Assembly: GCF_000421525.1 (NCBI RefSeq) | Contig: NZ_ATXE01000001.1 | Location: 372,001-436,000, forward strand | Direction: 5' to 3' | From: Aestuariimicrobium kwangyangense DSM 21549 | GTDB lineage: Bacteria; Actinomycetota; Actinomycetes; Propionibacteriales; Propionibacteriaceae | Length of the DNA stretch: 64,000 bases | Program-made: the position numbers and the translations under genes | In this document: positions 26,047 to 32,613 of the stretch, piece by piece | Position numbering within the stretch: position 1 is the first letter of the stretch | Layout: each line of letters starts with the position of its first letter | Notes under the pieces: model-generated | Database searches by the model: none | Seen by the model: the letters and a program-made list of their open reading frames with translations, nothing else | Told to the model about the DNA's origin: nothing

Positions 26047-26651
26047 CGCACGCCCTCCCCGGTCTGCAGGAGCCGGGCGACGTGCCGGGCCAGCACGTCG
26101 ACCTCGAGGTTCACGGCAGTGCCCTCCCGCGCCTCCCCGAGAGTGGTCGCGGCCAGCGTGGTCGGGATCAGCGACACCCCGAAGGTGTCGTCGGTGACCG
26201 TGGTGACGGTCAGGGAGGTGCCGGACACGCAGATCGCGCCCTTCTCGGCCACTAGCGGCGCCAACTCTCGGGGAAGGGCGAAGACGAGGTCGACCCATCG
26301 TCCGCCGTCATGGCGCGACACGACGGTGCCGACGCCGTCGACGTGACCCTGCACGATGTGACCGCCGAGGCGGGAGTCCGCTCGCAGCGAGCGCTCGAGG
26401 TTGACCTTGTCGCCCACCGCCAAGCCGCCCAGGGTGGTCCGGCTGAGGGTTTCGGGAACCGCCTCGACGGCGAAGGTGCCGTCCCCGGGAAGGTCGACGA
26501 CGGTGAGGCACACGCCGGCGACGGCGATGGAGTCGCCCAGATGTGCGTCCGAGACGACGAGAGGGCCCTGCAGGCGAAGCCGCGTCTCGCCCCCGGGCAG
26601 TGGCTCGACCGAGGCGAGGGTGCCGATCTCTTCGATGATTCCTGTGAACAT
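26043..26651 (-). CDS. ribE: Riboflavin synthase, alpha subunit
   Basis: The 202-residue enzyme dismutates two lumazine molecules to riboflavin. It begins with the invariant MFTGIIEEIG. Its two lumazine-binding domains are repeats, the first with DSIAVAGVCLTVVD and the second with KGAICVSGTSLTVT. GHIVQGHVDGVG lies between them. The short leader between ribD and this gene (52 bp) contains a 6-bp hairpin (26673-26678 with 26683-26688), which may affect translation. The gene is coupled to ribBA by an ATGA overlap. Confidence 0.95.
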   Translation of the reverse strand: MFTGIIEEIGTLASVEPLPGGETRLRLQGPLVVSDAHLGDSIAVAGVCLTVVDLPGDGTFAVEAVPETLSRTTLGGLAVGDKVNLERSLRADSRLGGHIVQGHVDGVGTVVSRHDGGRWVDLVFALPRELAPLVAEKGAICVSGTSLTVTTVTDDTFGVSLIPTTLAATTLGEAREGTAVNLEVDVLARHVARLLQTGEGVR

Positions 26652-26703
26652 GGCTTCTTCCTGGTGGTGGGTCCGCACGAGGGTGCGGTTCGGTGGGTGG
26701 GAG

Positions 26704-27789
26704 TCAGTCGGCAGTGGCGACCACGAGAACGTCGTCGCCGAGTCGCTCGATGGATCGGGTGTGCCAGCGGTGGGCGTCGCCCAGGGTGGTCGTGCCCAGG
26801 TCGTCGACCACGGACCGTCCCGACCCGAGCAACAGGGGCGCGAGGTAGGCGTGGATCTCGTTGACGATGCCGGCACGCAGGAAGGCCGTCGCGAGCGTGG
26901 GTCCGCCCTCGACGACGACGTGCCTGACGCCTCGGGATAGCAACTCGTCGAGCACCTGCTGGGGGTCGTGGCTGCGGACCCGGACCAGTCGCCCGTCACC
27001 GCGGTCGACGGCGGCTCCCACCGGAATCGGACGATGCCCCACCACGACCCGTAGCGGCTGGTGAGGGCTTTCGACCCCCCACGGCCGGGCGGTGAGTGAG
27101 GGATTGTCGGCCAGCACCGTGCCGGTTCCGACCACGAGGGCGTCGGTGTGGGCACGGACGGCGTGGGCGTGGGCACGGGCCTGGCGGCCGGTGATCCATT
27201 GGCTGCTGCCGTCAGTGGCGGCGATACGGCCGTCCAGAGTGGCCGCGGTCTTGAGGATGACCCGCAGAACACCCGAAGGTTCTGGCTCGCTCCGAATCGT
27301 CCCCAGCCAGTCGGCGATCAGCGCAGAGGCTCGGTCGGCCTCGAGCCCCGGGACGACGTCGATTCCGGCACCTCTGAGGGCCTCGCCGCCACCACCGGAG
27401 GCAGCCCCCGGATCGTCCACTGCGTACACGACGCGGACGATCCCGGCGGCGAGCAGAGCGACGGAGCAGGCTCCGGTGCGCCCGGTGTGACGGCACGGTT
27501 CGAGCGTGACGACGGCTGTGGCGCCTCGGGCGCTGTGACCCCTGGCGCGCAGATCGGCCAGGGCGGCCGCCTCGGCGTGCGGGGTGCCGGCACCCCGGTG
27601 GAAACCCTCAGCCAGGACGGTGCCGTCGGGTGCCAGGATGACGCAGCCGACCCGAGGGTTCGGGTCGTGCTCGGGACCCAGGGCGGCCAGTTCGATGGCT
27701 CGGAGCATGGCCCGGTGCTCGTCCGGCGTCGTGACGGACTCACTGCTGCCGACGGGCTCGGACGCCTGCGGGTCTGGTGCGGTGGGCAC
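26704..27789 (-). CDS. ribD: Bifunctional riboflavin deaminase/reductase
   Basis: The 361-residue protein has an N-terminal pyrimidine deaminase and a C-terminal NADPH-dependent reductase. The deaminase zinc site is visible in TPHAEAAAL and LEPCRHTGRTGAC. The reductase begins near LKTAATLDGRIAATDGSSQW, with VGTGTVLADNPSLTAR and VVEGGPTLATAF. The start is the GTG at 27789, preceded by GGGGAGG 7-8 nt upstream; an in-frame extension to 27849 would enter the riboswitch leader. It is the first gene of the rib operon, so the FMN aptamer controls it directly. Confidence 0.93.
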   Translation of the reverse strand: MPTAPDPQASEPVGSSESVTTPDEHRAMLRAIELAALGPEHDPNPRVGCVILAPDGTVLAEGFHRGAGTPHAEAAALADLRARGHSARGATAVVTLEPCRHTGRTGACSVALLAAGIVRVVYAVDDPGAASGGGGEALRGAGIDVVPGLEADRASALIADWLGTIRSEPEPSGVLRVILKTAATLDGRIAATDGSSQWITGRQARAHAHAVRAHTDALVVGTGTVLADNPSLTARPWGVESPHQPLRVVVGHRPIPVGAAVDRGDGRLVRVRSHDPQQVLDELLSRGVRHVVVEGGPTLATAFLRAGIVNEIHAYLAPLLLGSGRSVVDDLGTTTLGDAHRWHTRSIERLGDDVLVVATAD

Positions 27790-27799
27790 GCTCTGTCCT

Positions 27800-27819
27800 C
27801 CCCGGATGACGGACCGGGG
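27800..27819 (-). promoter_or_regulatory. Shine-Dalgarno-sequestering hairpin of ribD leader
   Basis: In the transcript, CCCCGG pairs with CCGGGG across an 8-nt loop. The right arm is the start of the GGGGAGG ribosome site of ribD. This fits a riboswitch that blocks translation initiation. Confidence 0.5.
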
Positions 27820-27885
27820 TGATGGCGCGCAGCGACAGGCGGCCCCCACGAGACGCCCTCAGGGGGCGCGCGAAGGAGTCGCCAC

Positions 27886-28002
27886 ATCTCCTCCCATCCG
27901 GACTTTCACCGTCGGTCCCGGAGTTCCACCAGGTCAACCGGCTCCCGAAGGAGCCGGGTCGCGGACTGTCACCGCCGGCTCAGAGTTTCACTGACCCCGG
28001 AG
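27886..28002 (-). ncRNA. FMN riboswitch (RFN element)
   Basis: Read on the minus strand, the conserved parts of the FMN aptamer follow in order: GTCAGTGAAACTCTGAGCCG, GGCGGTGACAGTCCGCGAC, a GC-rich side hairpin (GGCTCC TTCG GGAGCC), GGTGGAACTCCGGGACCGAC, and GGTGAAAGTCCGGATGGGAG. It lies upstream of ribD. When FMN is bound, expression of the operon is normally lowered. The following 96 nt contain further GC-rich stems and the hairpin that covers the ribosome site. Confidence 0.95.
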
Positions 28003-28113
28003 AATGTGGTTCATTCACGTCGAAAGTACCACTCGCGACGCGGGTGGACGATGCCGGTCCGGTCCAGGCTGCCCCCGTCGGTCGAGCAGGGCGGGACTGT
28101 CGGCGCCGCTGAC

Positions 28114-28119
28114 TAGGCT
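28114..28119 (+). promoter_or_regulatory. Putative -10 hexamer of the MFS gene (leaderless type)
   Basis: TAGGCT ends 6 nt before the GTG at 28126. The 6 bases between are GCAGAG, too close to the start to serve as a ribosome site. Confidence 0.45.
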
Positions 28120-28125
28120 GCAGAG

Positions 28126-29307
28126 GTGAAACAAGACCGCCAGCCCATGGCACCCGAACTGTGGGTGCTGGTGGGATCGGCGTTCCTGATCGCCATCGGG
28201 TTCGGCATCGTCGCCCCGGTACTGCCTCAGTTCGCGAAGTCCTTCGACGTCGGCATCGCGGCCGCCTCTGCCATCGTGAGCGTGTTCGCGCTGGTCAGGC
28301 TCGTGTTCGCCCCGGCAGGTGGGTGGCTCATCAACCGTTTCGGTGAACGGCGCACCTACCTCGTGGGGCTGGTCGTGGTGGTCGTGTCGACGGCCCTGTG
28401 CGGGTTCGCCTCCGACTACTGGTCGTTGCTGCTGTTCCGCGGGTTGGGCGGCATCGGATCGGTGATGTTCACCGTCTCGTCGATGGGGCTGTTGGTGCGG
28501 TTGGCGCCCCCGGAGCAGCGGGGGAGAACCTCGTCCCTGTACGGGTCGTCCTTCCTGCTGGGCAACATCGCCGGCCCGATCGTGGGTTCGGCCCTGTCAG
28601 GTCTGGGTCTGCGGGTGCCGTTCTTCATCTACGCGACGCTGGTGGCGCTTGCGCTCGTCTTCGTCCTGGTCTTCATGCGCCGCGACCCGGGAGCGGTGGG
28701 AGCGGCGGACGAGCGCCGTCGGATGACTCTTGCCGAGGCCCTGTCCAGCCCCGGCTACCGGCCGTTGTTGCTGACCGGCGCGGCCAATGGCTGGGCCAAC
28801 TTCGGTGTGCGGGTGGCGTTGCTGCCGCTGATGGCGGCCGCCGTGCCCGCCATCGGTGTGCCCGCGGCGGGTATCGCGTTGACGTTGTTCGCCGCCGGCA
28901 ACGCGGTGGCGCAGCAGGTCACCGGTCGTCTGGCCGATCGGGTCGGACGAGTGCCCCTGCTGGTGGTGGGGCTACTGTTCTCGTCCCTCGTGACAGTGTT
29001 CTTCGGCTGGTCGGCCACCCTGTGGGTGTTCCTCGCACTGTCGGCGGTGGCGGGCGTGGGCGCGGCCTTCATCGTGCCCTCGAGCCAAGCCCTGCTCGCC
29101 GACATCATCGGCACCCAGCGCAGTGGCGGGCAGGCCCTGTCGACCTACTCGATGGCCCAGGACCTCGGGGCCATCACCGGAACGCTGCTGGCCGGGGTGG
29201 TGGCGCAGTCGTTCGGGTTCGGGTGGGCGTTTGCCATCACCGCGGGAGTGTTGGCCGCTGCCGCCGTGCCGTGGCTGGTGGGGCGTCGGCCGAGCATGGC
29301 CAGCTAG
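28126..29307 (+). CDS. Major facilitator superfamily transporter
   Basis: The 393-residue protein has twelve predicted membrane helices. The MFS loop 2-3 signature is present in variant form (GGWLINRFGERRTYL), and its repeat between helices 8 and 9 reads TGRLADRVGRVPLLV. It resembles the drug:proton antiporter (DHA1) branch. The substrate is unknown. The start GTG follows a TAGGCT hexamer by 6 nt. It is divergent from the riboflavin operon; a link with riboflavin transport is possible but nothing in the sequence shows it. Confidence 0.88.
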   Translation: MKQDRQPMAPELWVLVGSAFLIAIGFGIVAPVLPQFAKSFDVGIAAASAIVSVFALVRLVFAPAGGWLINRFGERRTYLVGLVVVVVSTALCGFASDYWSLLLFRGLGGIGSVMFTVSSMGLLVRLAPPEQRGRTSSLYGSSFLLGNIAGPIVGSALSGLGLRVPFFIYATLVALALVFVLVFMRRDPGAVGAADERRRMTLAEALSSPGYRPLLLTGAANGWANFGVRVALLPLMAAAVPAIGVPAAGIALTLFAAGNAVAQQVTGRLADRVGRVPLLVVGLLFSSLVTVFFGWSATLWVFLALSAVAGVGAAFIVPSSQALLADIIGTQRSGGQALSTYSMAQDLGAITGTLLAGVVAQSFGFGWAFAITAGVLAAAAVPWLVGRRPSMAS

Positions 29308-29393
29308 GCGATTCCGGCCCTCTTCGCAGCTCAGCAGATGGGCGTCGTCCACGAGTTCGGAATGGCTGGGGGCTCCATGTCCAGACACGACCA

Positions 29394-29422
29394 GGCGCCG
29401 ATCCCCGAGGGGGACCGGCGCC
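29394..29422. terminator. Bidirectional hairpin between MFS and ferritin-like genes
   Basis: A 13-bp stem (29394-29406 with 29410-29422, one G-T wobble) has a 3-nt loop. It lies between convergent genes. No T-run follows on either strand. Confidence 0.5.
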
Positions 29423-29432
29423 CGATCATGGC

Positions 29433-29942
29433 TCAGGAAGTCTTCTTGACCTGGGCGGCCTTGGCGTTCGCCTCGGTGTCAGCCAACTTGGTCAGCGCCT
29501 CGTCGGTGGCGGACTCCTCCTCCAGCGACTGCGTCAGCAAGTCGTAGGCGTTGCCGATCGTGAGCATCTTCGCCCAGCGTCGCAGCGTCCCGTAGCGGGT
29601 GATCTCGTAGTGCTCGACCGCCTGTGCGGAGGAGATGAGGCCGGCGTCGAGGGCTGTGGTCCCCGCGTAGTCCTCCAGCAGGCCGTCACCCTCCTTGATG
29701 ATCCCGTCGATGGCCTCGCACTTCTTGCTCATCGGCTTGCGGTCGATCAGCGCGAACACCTCCTCGAGTCGCGCGACCTGTCCCTCGGTCTCACCCAGGT
29801 GCTTGCGGAAGGCCGCCTTCAACTCATCGGACGAAGCGGCCTGCTCCAGCTTGGGCAGGGTCTTGAGGATGTTGCGCTCCGCGTAGTAGATGTCTCGCAG
29901 CGTGTCGTGGAACAGGTGCTCGAGTCCCTTGTCGTCAGCCAT
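29433..29942 (-). CDS. Ferritin-like DUF892 (YciE/YciF family) protein
   Basis: The 169-residue all-helical protein has the DUF892 pattern: LEHLFHDTLRDIYYAERNIL in helix 1, FRKHLGETEGQVARLEEVFA in helix 2, DAGLISSAQAVEHYEITRYG in helix 3 and LLTQSLEEESATDEALTKLA in helix 4. The Glu and His residues that would form a di-iron site are kept. Members are often induced by stress and their exact role is unknown. The ATG follows a strong AGGAGG site 7 nt away. It stands alone. Confidence 0.9.
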   Translation of the reverse strand: MADDKGLEHLFHDTLRDIYYAERNILKTLPKLEQAASSDELKAAFRKHLGETEGQVARLEEVFALIDRKPMSKKCEAIDGIIKEGDGLLEDYAGTTALDAGLISSAQAVEHYEITRYGTLRRWAKMLTIGNAYDLLTQSLEEESATDEALTKLADTEANAKAAQVKKTS

Positions 29943-30186
29943 GTCGTGACCTCCTGTGGTCGGGTGCATGAACGGTGATGTGCTCCGACGCTAGAGCGCG
30001 AGTCGCCGACGGGAGGGAACGGTGCCTCGCTTCCACCCCGAGGGGTGGAGCGCGTCTCCACGAACAGGGGCAGACGGACGCGGTCCTCGGCCGGGCATGA
30101 CGGCGTGGTCTGATGATGTCGCTTCATCTGCTGGGACTTGCACCTGGGGCTGGTCCGCGGATCGCCCCGGATGACCTCGGTGATGG

Positions 30187-30262
30187 TGGTGGAGCTAAGG
30201 GGACTCGAACCCCTAACCCCCTGCTTGCAAAGCAGGTGCGCTACCAATTGCGCCATAGCCCC
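30187..30262 (-). tRNA. tRNA-Ala (anticodon TGC), CCA encoded
   Basis: The 76-nt cloverleaf starts GGGGCTATGGCGCAATTGG and ends with the encoded ACCA. The acceptor stem GGGGCTA/TAGCTCC has one G-T pair. The anticodon stem-loop CCTGC-TTTGCAA-GCAGG gives TGC. The T-arm is AGGGG-TTCGAGT-CCCCT. All stems are intact. Confidence 0.97.
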
Positions 30263-30380
30263 GTGGTCTGATGACCGGCGCCCCAGTCTACTCGGCCACC
30301 CCGGCTCTCGCCAACACGACGCCGTGCCCCGGGAGGGGCCCACGGCGGCGCCGCGGACCCCGGATCGCCGGTGGTAGAGC

Positions 30381-30453
30381 GCCAGGATCACCACCGTGGC
30401 TCGACCAACCGCCGAAAACCGAGGGTCGGTCGAGCCAGTGTGGTGATCTTGGC
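30381..30453. repeat. Palindromic intergenic repeat, family A, copy 2 (73 bp)
   Basis: The left arm (30381-30410) is identical to that of copy 1 at 7786. The right arm (30424-30453) differs from copy 1 at three bases, and the 13-bp centre is GCCGAAAACCGAG. It lies between the tRNA-Ala gene and the NAD-binding protein gene. Confidence 0.85.
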
Positions 30454-30521
30454 AGCCACCGTGGGGAACATCCTGCCGACCCGATTCGTTCCACCGGTGC
30501 AACCCCTTGAGAGGACCCCAC

Positions 30522-31136
30522 ATGTCTATGCGCATCGCCGTCATCGGCGCCACCGGCTACCTCGGTCAGCACCTCGTGGACGAGGCCACTGCCCGCGGCC
30601 ACCAGGTCACCAGCGTCAGCCGCTCCAGCGGCGCTGACTTCACCTCGTCCGACGTCGCCCAGCAGGTCGTGGCCGACCACGTCGTGGTGCTCGTCGCCGT
30701 CGCCCCCCGCGGCGACATGGAGGGCAAGGTCCGGCCAGCGATTGCCCAACTGGCTGGCTTCGCCTCCGACGGTGGCACCCGCCTGGGAGTTGTCGGCGGG
30801 GCCGGTTCGTTGAACGTCGCCGGCGGCGGTCCTCGTCTGGTCGACACCCCCGAGTTCCCGGAGGCCTACAAGGCCGAGTCGCTCGAGATGGCCGACGTGC
30901 TCGATGACCTGCGCGCCAACGAGACCAAGCTCGACTGGTTCTACATCAGCCCCGCTGCCGGATTCGGTGGCTTCGCGCCCGGCGAGAAGACGGGTTCGTA
31001 CCGTCTGGGTGGCGACGTGCTGCTGGCGGACGAGAAGGGTGAGTCCTTCATCTCCGGTGCCGACTTCGCGCTCGCGATCCTGGACGAGGTGGAGAACCGC
31101 AAGCACGTCAACCAGCGCTTCACGGCCGCCTACTGA
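30522..31136 (+). CDS. NAD(P)H-binding protein (YwnB/SDR-a5-like)
   Basis: The 204-residue atypical short-chain dehydrogenase has the NmrA/YwnB-like Rossmann start RIAVIGATGYLGQHLVDEA. VVLVAVAPRGD and RLGVVGGAGSLNV follow, and FYISPAAGFGGFAPGEKTG lies in the C-terminal part. Relatives bind NADPH, and some act as redox sensors or flavin/ketone reductases. The ATG follows GAGAGGA by 5-6 nt; a second ATG two codons later is possible. It is convergent with the LysE-family gene. The role is not predictable. Confidence 0.8.
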   Translation: MSMRIAVIGATGYLGQHLVDEATARGHQVTSVSRSSGADFTSSDVAQQVVADHVVVLVAVAPRGDMEGKVRPAIAQLAGFASDGGTRLGVVGGAGSLNVAGGGPRLVDTPEFPEAYKAESLEMADVLDDLRANETKLDWFYISPAAGFGGFAPGEKTGSYRLGGDVLLADEKGESFISGADFALAILDEVENRKHVNQRFTAAY

Positions 31137-31212
31137 GCCGAACGGCCGGACGACCGGGGGGCTCACCCGCCCACCGACGTCGGGTGGTCTACCCGGTGGG
31201 CCGCGAACCAGA

Positions 31213-31827
31213 TCAGAAGGCCGACACCAGCAGTGATCCGGCCAGAGCGAACATGACCAGGCCGATCACCACGTCGAGCACCTGCCACGTGCGCTCCCGG
31301 GCGAACCAGCGGGCTGCCAGCCCCGCTCCGTAACCCAGCCCCGCGAACCACAGGATGCTGCCCATTCCCGCGCCGAGGCCGAACCACCATCGACCGGTGG
31401 CTCCGTGGGAGGCGGCGAGGTTGCCGAGCAGCAGCACCGTGTCGAGGTAGACGTGTGGATTCAGCCAGGTGAGGGCCAAGGCGGTGGCCACGACGGAACC
31501 ACGGGGGCTCGGCCCTCCCGGCAGTAGGGCCTCGGGATGCCTCGCGGACAGCAGCGAGCGCACCCCGAACCAGGTGAGGTAGGCGGCCCCCACCACGGCA
31601 ATCGCCTTCAGGGCGACCGGATGCCCCTGCACCACGGCCCCGACACCGGCCACGCCAGCGGCGATCAGCACCAGGTCGCTCACCGCGCAGATGGCGACCA
31701 CGACGCCGACGTGACGCTTCGCCACTCCCTGCCTGAGGACAAAGGCGTTCTGCGCCCCGATCGCGACGATCAGCGAAAGGCCGGAGAGCAGACCGCTGAC
31801 CACGGCGGCGAGGATTGAGGTGTTCAT
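31213..31827 (-). CDS. LysE/ArgO-family amino acid exporter
   Basis: The 204-residue protein has about six membrane helices. The family features are GLSLIVAIGAQNAFVLRQG near the N-terminus, a central loop with the conserved TWLNPHVYLDTVLLLG, and a last helix LVMFALAGSLL. LysE and ArgO export lysine and arginine; the asparagine-proline pair of WLNPH is kept. No LysG-type regulator is next to it. The ATG at 31827 begins the first helix; longer upstream frames are not supported. Confidence 0.9.
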   Translation of the reverse strand: MNTSILAAVVSGLLSGLSLIVAIGAQNAFVLRQGVAKRHVGVVVAICAVSDLVLIAAGVAGVGAVVQGHPVALKAIAVVGAAYLTWFGVRSLLSARHPEALLPGGPSPRGSVVATALALTWLNPHVYLDTVLLLGNLAASHGATGRWWFGLGAGMGSILWFAGLGYGAGLAARWFARERTWQVLDVVIGLVMFALAGSLLVSAF

Positions 31828-31931
31828 CGCGGTCGACGCTAGGCCACAAGTGCGACCGCAGCCAGCCATCGACGCCGCGGTGGACCCTCCCACATCGGCG
31901 AGCCCTCGACTCGCGCTGGACGCTGAAAGCT

Positions 31932-32008
31932 CTGCAGGATGTGCAGCTGAACGGGCCATCGCAGCCCGTATGGGACGCGATGGTCCGTTCAGATGCACTC
32001 CCCTGCAG
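31932..32008. repeat. Single 77-bp imperfect palindrome (type C)
   Basis: Arms of about 31 bp (31932-31962 and 31977-32008) pair with few mismatches, from CTGCAG at both outer ends to CCATCGC/GCGATGG inside. The 14-bp centre contains CCC-GTAT-GGG, so the whole element can form one long hairpin. No second copy was found in the window. Confidence 0.75.
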
Positions 32009-32180
32009 ATCGAGGACTGCGCGACCCCTCGCCGTGTGCGAGACCCAACCCGCATCAGCCCCCGTGACCCGGCCCGGGGAATCCCGGCAACACGAGCGTC
32101 CGACCCGAACGACGACCCGTGACAGGCCCGCCGATCACATCACCACTCGCGCGAATCCCCTACCCCCACCGACAGCCGCC

Positions 32181-32186
32181 TACTCT
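32181..32186 (+). promoter_or_regulatory. Putative -10 hexamer of the DUF5318-ponA operon (leaderless type)
   Basis: TACTCT lies 7 nt before the ATG at 32194, with TGTTCCC between and no ribosome site. Confidence 0.45.
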
Positions 32187-32193
32187 TGTTCCC

Positions 32194-32613
32194 ATGTGGT
32201 CGCGCCGTAACTACATCTCCCACGCCCTGCAGCGCCGAGCAACGCTCGAAGCGCTCCGCAGGCCTGCGCTGAGCCTCGATGCCCCCGAGGCCTGCGATGC
32301 CGACCCGTTGTTGGTCAGCTCCGCGCTGCACCACGGCGAGCTCGCCGACACCCCGTGCCCCATCTGTGAGCGTCAGCACCTGATCACCCTGAACTACACC
32401 TTCGGTGACCAGTTGGGCATGTACTCGGGCCGCATCAAGTCGACCGAGGAGCTCGAGGAGATGGAGAACAACGTGGGCGAGTTCACCGTCCGCGTGGTCG
32501 AGGTCTGCCCTGACTGCCGCTGGAACCACCTGATCGAGACCTACACCCTGGGTGACGGACGCAAACGGCGTCGTCCCCGTCGAGAAGAAACCGTTGAGGA
32601 CATCTATGGCTGA
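32194..32613 (+). CDS. DUF5318 family protein with paired CxxC motifs
   Basis: The 139-residue protein has two CxxC pairs (CPICERQH and CPDCRWNH) that probably bind zinc as a ribbon, and ends in a basic tail (GDGRKRRRPRREE). It matches the actinobacterial family of Mycobacterium Rv0049, which is always found just before the ponA1 gene. The same order occurs here. Its stop codon overlaps the ponA start by 8 bp, so the two are likely translated together. The function is unknown; the link with a peptidoglycan synthase suggests a role in envelope growth. Confidence 0.88.
   Translation: MWSRRNYISHALQRRATLEALRRPALSLDAPEACDADPLLVSSALHHGELADTPCPICERQHLITLNYTFGDQLGMYSGRIKSTEELEEMENNVGEFTVRVVEVCPDCRWNHLIETYTLGDGRKRRRPRREETVEDIYG

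Larger units (their letters stand above)
29943..30521. other. 579-bp stretch without protein gene
   Basis: It holds tRNA-Ala (30187-30262, minus) and the second family A palindrome (30381-30453). Nothing else is supported in 29943-30186. The leader of the next plus-strand gene fills the last 60 bp. Confidence 0.7.
31828..32193. other. 366-bp gene-free stretch with a large palindrome
   Basis: No credible gene is seen on either strand. It holds a 77-bp palindrome (31932-32008) and, at its right end, the -10-like hexamer of the DUF5318 gene. Confidence 0.7.

Noticed and set aside
31141-31202. GC-rich inverted repeat between the NAD-binding and LysE genes considered as terminator
   Set aside because: Pairing around CCACCGACGTCGGGTGG is short and has no T-run; too weak to call.
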